Below, piece after piece: positions 55,201 through 64,000 of a stretch of 64,000 nucleotides of DNA (position 1 is its first letter; each line of letters begins with the position of its first letter). The notes under the pieces were generated by a model. It worked only from the letters and a program-made list of their open reading frames with translations, ran no database searches and had not been told where the DNA came from. The stretch is from Tetraselmis striata (lineage: Eukaryota > Chlorophyta > Chlorodendrophyceae > Chlorodendrales > Chlorodendraceae): the NCBI GenBank assembly GCA_006384855.1, contig VCJN01001290.1, forward strand, positions 1-64,000, given 5' to 3'. The position numbers and the translations under genes were made by a program.

Positions 55201-58200
55201 ACCTGCACGAGGGGGCATCCCAATGGTCGGCCAGGGCACCCTCAGTACTGCTCGCCGAGCGCGCGCCCTCCCACGGATCTCGTAAACAATTAAGTTATTC
55301 GCCCCGGGAACTAACTGACGAAATTATACACAATCTTCATACACAGCCAGGATCCGGAACCAAGGCGCGAGCCCAATGATTGAACTACAACAGGACCTAA
55401 ATGCCTGTAGGCAATGATTTGCGCTTTTGATTGTAAATTACTCCGTCAAATAATGATTCGATACAACGAAATACGGGAAATGCAGGTGAATCATTTATAA
55501 TTGTCAGCAATATATTAAGTGATTAAAATGGGCAGGATGCCGTCCCAAGCTTACCCCTTTGCCGTCATCGTTGGGCCTGCTCACGTTTGCCATTCCGTGT
55601 GGCTGCCCGAAGGAGCTGTTCGACTGGGCGCAGCCCGCCTCGTCCGCGTCGTAGGACACTGTGAAGTTGTTGTCCAGTGGGAGGGAGCGCTGGTCCAGCC
55701 TGGCGGGGGGAGGGGTGGTTAGAAAGCAGCCAAAGTAAGCACGATACACTTCCAGTCAATGACAAGGCGGAGTGCGCCATTGCTGCGCTGTAGCGCTCCC
55801 GGTGACAGCCCCCCCCCCCCCCCCCTCCCCTCTGAGAGTCCCTCCCACTCCCCGGGCTCCAAAGCTGAGCGGCGCCACCGCCTCAGCGGGGAGCAGCGCC
55901 CGCCGCCCCACCTATCAAGGTTCCATATGATGCGCTCCTTGGCGGCGCCCCCCGTCTCCTGCTTGTCGTACGGCCGCGCCACAAACTCCTTAAAGCTGAA
56001 GCCTGCGCATGGTGGTAACATCCCGGGGCGTGAGGCCGTGCTACCGGCCGGAACTTACTCAGCGCACATAGTAAACGACGCGCTTCAGGCGGGCTGAGCG
56101 CATGGACCTACAGGCTCGTGAATACGAATGCACTTGCGCATGTGCCGACAGTGGTGGTTGCGATGCTCACATTCCAGGTTGCCCCCCCCCCCCCCTCCGA
56201 TCTCCCTGCGCCTCCCTGCCTCTGCATGCAATACGCATGCATAATATATGTATATATTTATCATTTATATTATACTTTTATCTATGTAGATACATTCTGT
56301 ACATGATATGTGTGTTGGGGGGGGAAGGGGGGGGGATAAGATGGCACACTAACCATGCGTCATCTCCAGGACGTTGCTAATGAGGTTTCGATCTGACAGC
56401 ACGATATCGGAGGGCTGCCATCCCGAGATGCCATTGAACGCAGTGACGCCGGGCTCAGCGCGCCGTGACCCCACTGACCCCACGGGGCCGTGGCGCGACC
56501 AGCGGAGCCCTCTGCCGCCCCTCGCCCGCGCGCCCCGCCTGCCGCGGCGCCTTCGCATGGTCCGCATGGCTTGCAGGGCCTCCATCACCTGCTGCTGCCC
56601 GCCGCCCTCCTGGATCTTGACCTGAACCAAGCGGGGCGCTGTCTCAGACCCGAAACTATTCCCAGCTTCGGGTGCCGGTATTCGTCATAGATCTCAGCAC
56701 TGGCTGTGCATTTGGCATGATTGTACACTCGACCACTTGACCATTTCCCCGTCAGCAGTGCCTGGCGGAATGATGCACTGATCGCACCTTGGCGTCCCCC
56801 TCAATCGAAACCACGCCCTCCGCCGGGAGACAGTCAGTGAGTCGGCTGAGATCCCCCTCGGTGAACTCCCCGGCCACCCCTGCGCAACCGGGCAGGAATG
56901 ACGAGTTCGCATGCTGAGCCTACTGCTTGACCCTGTGACATTAGCTTCTGGCGTATGCCTGGATGCTGGGCTTGGTCTAGGGCAATAACTTGTCCGGTCC
57001 GCGCGATTGCTGCCCTTCATCAAAACTATTGCCGCCAGAGAGATGAGCCATTAGCTAGTAACATAGTCTGTAGTATCACGACTGGCATTACTCTGAAAGC
57101 ATGGCAAGATGCCCCATGATGGTTGAATGCACATGCTGCTACGTCATTCATAGCCTTTCTGCGTTCACAGCACAGAAGATTTGCTCATACCGTGGAGCAG
57201 TGTGTCATAGAATCTGGAGCAAGCACCTGAGGGAGGAAACACAGCGCAGGCCATACTACGATCATACAATCATCGACCATAACCGCATGAAAAGCTGAGT
57301 GCAATTGAATTTGATATAAAGGACTTTCAACTAATGGAAAGAATGAAAGCATATTCAAACAATGTCATATAACCCTTTCAAACAATTAGATTTCAAGGAT
57401 ATAATAATCGCTCCGGGAGGATCGCGGATATGCAAACGATGATAATACCTGCGCGAAGATAGCAGCCAGGGTTTTCTGGCAGCATGCTGCGACGCCGAAG
57501 CAGGTTATCAGCAACCGCCCGTGTTTTGGCTGCAGGGTTGTCGAACGAGAGGTCGGTCTGAGTCATGACCGCCGCCGCATCCTTCGATGGGCTGGTTCCT
57601 GCTGCCATCGCGACGCCACGCGCACACATGGTCCGCACGAGACGAGTGTGCGTCTCACTCTGCAATCATTGCACAGACAGGGTCCCTTTACAGGCGTAGG
57701 AATGTCCTACTAGTATGAAACAATGATCCAACATTCTCGGCAGGTGAAATTCTCATAGTCAGTCGAAAAATTCAATAGCATTTGCTGCCGGCGACATATG
57801 CGACGGGCTATCGTTGAAGCAGCTGTCAAAGTTTTACTATATGCAGAGACAGTTTGACCCTACAGTCTGCGTGAAATGTTCCGTGGCCTCCCAATCTGAC
57901 ATCGTCCGTCGAATATTGCGACGTCGTAATAACGGCCGGTGCATGCATGGCGATTCGGTCCAATGCGTGATCCACCCTATGTTCACAGCACAGGCGCACA
58001 CTGTACCTGGAGGCTAGACTCTACTTCGTGCGCCTAAACTAAATGATAGGATTAAATTGACGACGACGGTTCAGGATGTCATTTACATATGAAGCGAAAC
58101 AATAAGGTGCGCGAGGAAAATGACTATTGAAACTACTTCTGGTCGGGGAAGATTGCGGGGCTGCCAAAGATATGGATAGGCGGGGATTAAGGTCCTGCTG

Positions 58201-58681
58201 CATATTTGTGTGTCGCTGCCAGATCTTGAAATTGTCATATGTATTGTAGCCTAGTCAAATGAAAATATTGCGACCCTCACAGCATGGGACCGGTGATGCT
58301 GACCTTCAGCCGAACAATCAAAGCGCTGGTGGCGTCAATTGCAGACTCCGGATGACTCGCGTCAGGTTGCATGGTGGTTAACCACCTCCATACCCCAACG
58401 CCCAGGACAATCGCCGCCAACGAGCAGTACAGCCCGATGGACGCACATAGACGAAGACGCCGGGGCCGAGTCTTCCCATCAATGCGGCTGTGATACAAAT
58501 CATATTCCGTGCTGTCGCTGCTGTCGAGGACGAAGGAAGCGGTAGCCTTGCTCTGGGGTATGTTGTTTGCCTCGACCACCGTCTCCGACCCTGCTGTCTC
58601 AATTACTTTCTCTGGCGGGGCTTCTGCTGTGATGTGTTCGAATTTCCTACTCTCCATTGCAGTTTCGCTCAGCAGTGGCAT
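52253..58681 (-). CDS. Membrane-anchored subtilisin-like serine protease (S8) with I9 propeptide
   Basis: Eleven minus exons join in phase: 58681-58304, 57659-57449, 56879-56788, 56621-56354, 56002-55912, 55699-55585, 55202-55048, 54648-54477, 53845-53682, 52964-52774, 52524-52253; 702 residues. ATG 58681 is the first in frame after a TAG. Residues ~1-77 are hydrophilic; ~78-98 form one membrane helix ([20 protein letters not shown]) with basic residues before it, so the protease side should be luminal or extracellular. Then comes an I9-type propeptide ([16 protein letters not shown] ... [14 protein letters not shown] ... [10 protein letters not shown]), an Arg-rich segment ([18 protein letters not shown]) that may be cleaved, and the S8 domain with catalytic Asp (YVVDSGIM), His ([12 protein letters not shown]), oxyanion Asn (VIVASGNG) and Ser ([12 protein letters not shown]). 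All catalytic residues are present. Confidence 0.9.
53872..53891 (-). repeat. Sense-strand poly-C run before a subtilisin exon
   Basis: In the minus transcript about C20 lies 26 nt upstream of the exon starting at 53845. Confidence 0.85.
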
Positions 58682-60700
58682 AGTGTGTGCTCGTATGCGC
58701 CCCTCTGTACGCACGACAGACGTAGGGTGGTCCCCGCCTGGGGATATTTGTTGATATGACAACGATGCCGTCAGCTGCTCGTATTGTGCTGCTGTGGCGG
58801 ACTTTCGCAACGTAGCTCGTCGCCAAAGCTGATTGTATTGATGAGGCGGGGGTGTAAACTATCGTTTCACAACACGACAATTATCGACTGTCGGCTATAT
58901 ATAGTCTCCCGGAGGGCAGCTTTTGGAAATACGGGCAACCTGCGCCGCTGAATATAGAGGAGCGCAGTATGCGCCTACACTGTGCGGCGGGTGCTACTGG
59001 TTCTGCTGGACGCCGGCTGGTTTTTTGTTCTAGTCGTCGAGTTCTTTCTCATCGCACAATACTTGGACCGACAAGTCGAACGTTGGTCGCCCCGCTCCGC
59101 CCTACTTCCTAAAGCAGATACGGCGTTGGCACTCGCACGGTGGTAGCCCCCCACCTCGACTATTCTCGTCGATCCGCATTCCGCATATATCGACAGTGTG
59201 TCCTGTGCAACGTGTAGTTTTCGTGATCGTATATTAGTCGCTAGTCGCTACCACTACCAATATCTGAGACCAATATCGTCATTTCATATTCTGGATGTAT
59301 CGCGTCCAATATACGTGAGGAAGTGCACGCGCTTGCACGCACCCGGTACTACTACCAACTGTTGCAAGACAGCAGATGGGTGCCAGTAGCGGCAACATGA
59401 TCATTCATAGCCGATATATCTAGCCAAGATAATGTAGGTAAAATTGTCTTTAATAAATGGACACTACGTAATAATTTAGGCAACGTTCTGCGTCGCACTC
59501 TCCAATACACACAAAACTTAATACTGTACCGCCCTGAATTACATAAGATATACATATGGCCCATTTAATCCTTAGTACGTTTTAATATCAGTATTCGTCT
59601 TGGATGGTTAACCCTTTTCTTGCTGTATACGAAGTAGACGGAGTTATTATTATGTTATTCAAGTGTGTCGATATATGGCCTGCCACGACGAGTATTTTGA
59701 CTCAGTTGCACATCGCCCCGGTTTATTTCATTTTAATAGTAAATCAAGCGCAATAAATGTCGTCGCGGGACGCTACACGCCTATGGATCCTCACGATTAC
59801 CAGCATACAACCGCAGAGACCTGGGAGAGACGACCGAGACAGAGAGCGCAGGGTTTTTAAGGTATATAGCCCTATTCATGTGTCGATCGCAGGCGCACGC
59901 AAAGAAGGGGCGGCCCTCATAAGAGCAAAGATGGCTGAGGGACGTCACACGACCCTGGCAGTTGGGTAGTATGTGCTGGCTGGAGCCCCGTGGTGATTCG
60001 GGAGAGGACTCCCAACAATGAGGGGCTGCAACGAGTTTCTGATAGGGCTGCAAGCATGTCAAGTCCTTCATAGTCGCTAATTTACATTTTGTATCATGAT
60101 TTCAACTTTAAAAAGACGAGCTAGTATTTAGGGCGTCCTACGAGGCCATCACAAGTTGATTTGTCGCTTTAACTGTCTATCCATATCTCAGAAAAGGGGG
60201 GGATTACCGGATATCCGCAAAACAAGATTCTGAATCCCAACCAGTGCTTATTACTGTACTGAAGACGTACAACGACGCGTACAGCCGCGCATGTTCTCCA
60301 TGCCCCGTCGGAAAAGAAGCCTCCCTAGTTGCCGAATTTAGACAACGGGTTTGTTGATGGGCCGTGGGCTGAGAAGCTTGCATCTTAGTTGCTGGCGAGT
60401 GTGATGTCTTTGTACTGATGAGCATGATTTGGCATGTGTGCTGACTGATTGCATAATTATGTACTTGTATGGCTGCAGGGAGTACGACGGTATGCCATAA
60501 TTTGCGGAGGCCTTGGAGAACGACAACTTCATGTCTGGGAAAACGGCAACATGCTGATCCGTTGCTCTCGAGATCATCTTTTTGGGAGTTATTTAGAGTC
60601 GCACGTTAAGAGTCGTGAAGGAGCTCACGAAGTCTGAACAATTTCAAGTTGGACTGGAGAATATCCGCCGCCCTGATTGAGTTTCATGTGTGGCATGCAG
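58682..60700. other. AT-richer intergenic DNA, no gene found
   Basis: It includes the subtilisin upstream region (58682 to about 59200). No conserved coding frame is seen. Confidence 0.4.
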
Positions 60701-60934
60701 CCATTCGATGACGACAACCCTTTCCATCGCCTCATAGTCACTAGGGCTAACGTGGGTTGCACGCCTGTTGAGTTTGAATATTACACTAGGCCAAGTCAGC
60801 GGCTTGGTTCGATGCATATGTGTATGCTTATTGATGTGCTGGCACATATCGTAAGCCTGGAAATACAACTACATAGACGGGGCCTTGAACATGCAGTGGA
60901 GAACCTTGTTGCTTTGTCTGCTCAATGTGCACAG
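60701..60934 (+). CDS. Candidate orphan exon of an unrecognised gene
   Basis: A 234-nt stretch bounded by a GGCATGCAG acceptor and a GTGCACAG|GTAGGG donor encodes exactly 78 in-phase residues (PFDDDNPFHRLIVTRANVG ... GLEHAVENLVALSAQCAQ) with helical, protein-like character. The frame continues past the donor to 61192, and another frame there (VRDNIGAERHAHQSKTAMGA) is also coiled-coil-like. No partner exons or family recognised; it may belong to a low-GC gene whose other exons are too short to see. Confidence 0.3.
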
Positions 60935-61192
60935 GTAGGGGAGCTAAACCGCTCGTACGGGTGCGCGACAATATCGGAGCAGAACGGCATGCGCACCAAA
61001 GCAAGACGGCCATGGGCGCAGAGAGGGCATCAGCTCAACAGCTGCAAGCACACGAGCAGGCGTGGCCCAGCCGGGCACCTGTCAAGCGCAACACAACAAT
61101 GCTTAGTGTCCGAGAGATTACGTGACCGTAGTGACAGCATAGCATTTGTCCATCATCATGACACATCCATAGTAATCTCCCGGATACTATGA

Positions 61193-62564
61193 TGACTATG
61201 GATGGCACTTCGGCCAGGAAAGCGAGGGGCTAACACTCTCAGCACATTGTATTCAAGTGTTTTTTTGCATAATTTCCCCTCGTGCATGTAGCAACTATTG
61301 CCTGTGGCAGTAGCTTGCTGACCAATGTGAACTTGGTGGATATCACCGACATTGATATAACAACCCAATTGCATCTTTTGCAGTGCTTTTGACAGTACTT
61401 TGTAGTACCTGTGGATGCAGCAAGAGAGAAGAAGGCGCTCAAAAAGGGGGGGTGCCTAAAACAACAAATGAACTTGTGATGTCCTGAGTATAATACATAC
61501 ACACTGGGATGCATCGCCTGGTATATCGCGATATTTAAGAAAATGATAGCAACTTGATGACGTACCGGTGCCGCAGGGCCGTACCCGGAATGTACGCGGA
61601 TGCAAATTGCGCTAATTAGAACGCTTTCAGGAGCTTCCGCCCGAAAGCACCGATTACTTTCATTGAGATTTATAGCGCCGCAACGCAGCTTAAATAATTC
61701 TGCCCGCCCCTACTTTCCATTATCACATTATATGTCACTTGAAAGGATATTTCTAACTAGTCGCTAATGTGTTTTTTTCCTTTTTGATTTGATATGTTAG
61801 CGACTGCCGCTGCATGCGGAGGAACTCTGCGCCATGAACCGCCAGGGGACCCACTCGCGGCTCGCGACTGCACATCCGCGTTAGTTCATCTGGTCATCTA
61901 GCCCACCAGGGTACCTGCAGCTTGACGCGCCGTGCCGCCCGCAGGCGCTGCTCCTGAGACGGTGCTTTCACTGAGACGTCAGGTCCGGCTGGGTCAGTTG
62001 TCAGAGCTGGGGCACTTCCGCACCGGCCCGGCTTTCGGGGTCGCGCAGCATCGGACGCTCGCGCGCTCGCGGTGGGAGTCTTGCCGCTGCTGGTAAGGAA
62101 TACGGGTAGTCAACGAACAGTTCAGCGAGCAGCGCGGCCAGCGAGTATTGCCGGCCGGCGCAGGTCGTCCCACCTGACCCCAGCACCACATACGGCACTC
62201 GCCAACTGCGTTGCACTACAGTGCACGGCGCTCAGCCACTGTTCGCTTAAGTTGCGGGACGTGACGCCGCGAGTCACTGGCGGCCTCCCAAACCCCACCC
62301 GAACGAGCAGAACAACTCCCTGACATAGCATAACAACGGGCGCGCTTCGGACCCTCCCCCCTCCCCTACCACCGACCGCCGTCCCCACCCGCCGCCGCGT
62401 TCTGCGGCGTTCAGCCGAGTCCCCCCTCCCCCCCGGCTGGAAGCTCACTGCCGGCGGCTGTTGGCACCGCCCCCTCCCCCCTCAGGAAAGCAGCGCCGAC
62501 TAGCGGTGCGCCGCGCACGCAAGGTGGCTCCCGCCGTCCGGGCGGCATCTACGTAGTGCACGCC
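61193..62564. promoter_or_regulatory. Intergenic DNA and upstream region of the DZIP1-like gene
   Basis: AT-richer to about 61.8 kb, then GC-rich with C-rich tracts (62350-62480) just before the start codon. No named motif. Confidence 0.35.
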
Positions 62565-63284
62565 ATGTCGAGCTCCCTCGGCCCCGGGCCCCAGCCGGTC
62601 GGCGACGCGGGCAGCGGGCTGGTTCCGCACCCTCCCTTCTACTTCGACAGCCGGCGCGTGCGCATCGACTGGCGCCTGCTGCACAGCCTGGACCTGGGCA
62701 CCATCCAGTCGCGGACCGACCTGGACGCGCTCAGCCGCGTGCTGGACCTCATCGCGTACGGCGACCTGGAGGCGGAGGACGTGCGCAACCTGAGCGAGAC
62801 CAACTTCCTCAAGATATTCCGCCTGGCGCAGATGATCGTGGAGTACCTGCTGTACGTGCAGGGATCGCTGGACCGCGAGAGCAAGCACTACCAGGTGCGC
62901 TGCCGCCGCGCGGGGCTCTGGGTCGGGAGGGGCGCCGAATGGGGGTCGGCAGCCGTTGCGCTTTTCTCATGGGACCCTCCGAGCCCCCTCCCGCGCGCGA
63001 CTGCGCCCCGTCTCTCCCAGCCGGACGAGGCTGACACCGCGACGGTTCTGGCCGGCGCGTAGGGCTTGCACCACAAGCAGATGGCGCACGTCGCCGCGCT
63101 GCGGCTGCGCTGCCGGGAGCAGAAGGAGCACCTGGGCGCCGCCAAGCGCGAGCTGCGGCAGTGCAAGAGCCACCTGAAGACGATGCAGGTGCTGGCGGAG
63201 CAGGGCGCAGGCAACCGGGAGAACCGAGAGCCCAACCCGCAGCCGCCGCCGCCCCCGCCGCCGCCGCCGCCCCCGCCACCACAG
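62565..63284 (+). CDS. DZIP1: DZIP1/Iguana-like ciliary protein, N-terminal exons
   Basis: ATG 62565 opens exon 1 (62565-62894), which joins in phase 0 to 63063-63284. Exon 1 encodes the family's N-terminal domain: PFYFDSRRVRIDWRLLHSLD, TDLDALSRVLDLIAYGDLEA, TNFLKIFRLAQMIVEYLL and YVQGSL. Exon 2 gives a charged helix (HHKQMAHVAALRLRCREQKE) that fits the start of the long coiled coil, then a proline run from a CCG repeat (63240-63282) and a GTTCCT donor. In animals this protein acts at the basal body and transition zone in cilium formation and Hedgehog signalling; in an alga a basal-body role is the reasonable inference. The zinc finger and rest of the coiled coil must lie beyond 64000 or in exons I cannot see. 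Confidence 0.85.
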
Positions 63285-64000
63285 GTTCCTCCCAGCCAAT
63301 CCCCCCCATCCCCCACAAGCCCCTCAAGCCCATGGGCACATGCGCACGACACGTGGCAGCCTGAAAGCCGAAAGTTGCCCACTTGCCGCACCCCCGCCCC
63401 CTTCTCCCCTTCCCTCATAAAGCTCGGCACCATCCGTGTATGTGGTGGATCGTTCAGGTGTGGGAAGTCCGTCGGGGTTGGGCTGCCGGGGAGCGTGATG
63501 GCAGCAGGGGGGGGGGGGGGGGGTGGGGGGGGGGGCAGCCACCCTACGTATGCGGCGCGCTTGAATGGGGATGGTGGCGAGGGCACGGGGGCGCGGGCTG
63601 AGCAATGGGCATGCCGCGAGCAGCATCTCCGCACGTGATTTCCAATCCGGTCAAGGAGAGGCATGCTCGCATAGGACACGGTGGACTGAGAATGGGGTGC
63701 AGTATGACCAAGTCGTAGGATACGGCATCGACATGTTGGGTGTGTATGTGTGGGGGTATCTGTTGGGGAGGGATGGGGGTGCGGAGGGGGGTTGCAAATG
63801 AAATGAAATATCGACGCCGGATCCAGGTTAGAGCATCTTCTGATGTGGGTCCCAGGGCGGTCCCTGAATCCCCAACCCCTTGCGTGCGGCTGACCGGCTG
63901 GGACCCGCATGCGCCCACATCTCTGCGAGGACGCACCGCATCGCTGGACACTACTGCCGCCCCCCCCCCCCTCCTCCCCCCCCCCCCCCCCCCCCCCCCA
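63285..64000. other. Probable DZIP1-like intron with poly-G and terminal poly-C
   Basis: A G run at 63507-63534 (interrupted by T) and C runs at 63958-63999 ending the window. No further exon was recognised. Confidence 0.5.

Noticed and set aside
63958..64000. Telomere or contig end at terminal poly-C
   Set aside because: Similar runs occur throughout the window; there is no telomere repeat here.

Overview
The window looks like nuclear DNA of a flagellate or ciliated unicellular alga, most likely a chlorophyte or a related microalga. Genes are split by short GT-AG introns, GC is high in the gene-bearing parts, and long poly-C/poly-G runs are abundant. There is a single-AP2-domain protein, a DZIP1/Iguana-type ciliary protein, algal-type tyrosine-recombinase and endonuclease-coupled reverse-transcriptase elements, and short telomere-like TTTAGGG motifs. 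The species cannot be fixed from sequence alone.

Left part (1-25 kb) is mostly mobile or repetitive DNA. It holds a gene fragment cut by the window edge (1-386), a repeat-rich unit bounded by a 54-bp inverted repeat (2.47-9.17 kb) that contains degenerate ORF copies, a minisatellite and a higher-order satellite (5.0-6.8 kb), a 370-bp tandem repeat (9.2-10.2 kb), a piggyBac-like C-terminal domain (11.2-11.8 kb), a zinc-finger/Tudor-like gene (11.9-13.5 kb), a shortened Nudix-like ORF (14.1-14.4 kb), the 3' end of a non-LTR retroelement (15.3-16.1 kb), a decayed tyrosine recombinase (16.6-17.8 kb), and a young-looking tyrosine-recombinase element with split direct repeats (18.3-21.5 kb). A small AP2-domain gene sits at 22.1-22.4 kb.

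Middle part (25.4-32.6 kb) holds three host genes whose exon phases I could reconcile: an F-box/parallel beta-helix protein (minus), a ketopantoate-reductase family enzyme (plus), and the DNA replication licensing factor CDT1 (minus, six exons, 585 aa). The first two diverge from a shared 0.9-kb region; the second and third converge.

From 33 to 43 kb there is another repeat block: one long copy and two 5'-truncated copies of a retroelement encoding reverse transcriptase plus a PD-(D/E)xK-type endonuclease-like domain, with tandemly repeated 3' ends, and a 726-bp tandem duplication.

Right part (43.7-64 kb) is genic: a TBC1D15/GYP7-like Rab GTPase-activating protein (plus, nine exons), a membrane-anchored subtilisin-like protease (minus, eleven exons, 702 aa, complete catalytic set), and the start of a DZIP1-like gene that continues past the window. 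The host genes do not form a pathway. They cover replication licensing, vesicle traffic, proteolysis, coenzyme A precursor metabolism and cilium assembly. No tRNA, rRNA or CRISPR was recognised. Splice sites were assigned by eye from homology and reading phase, not from transcripts.
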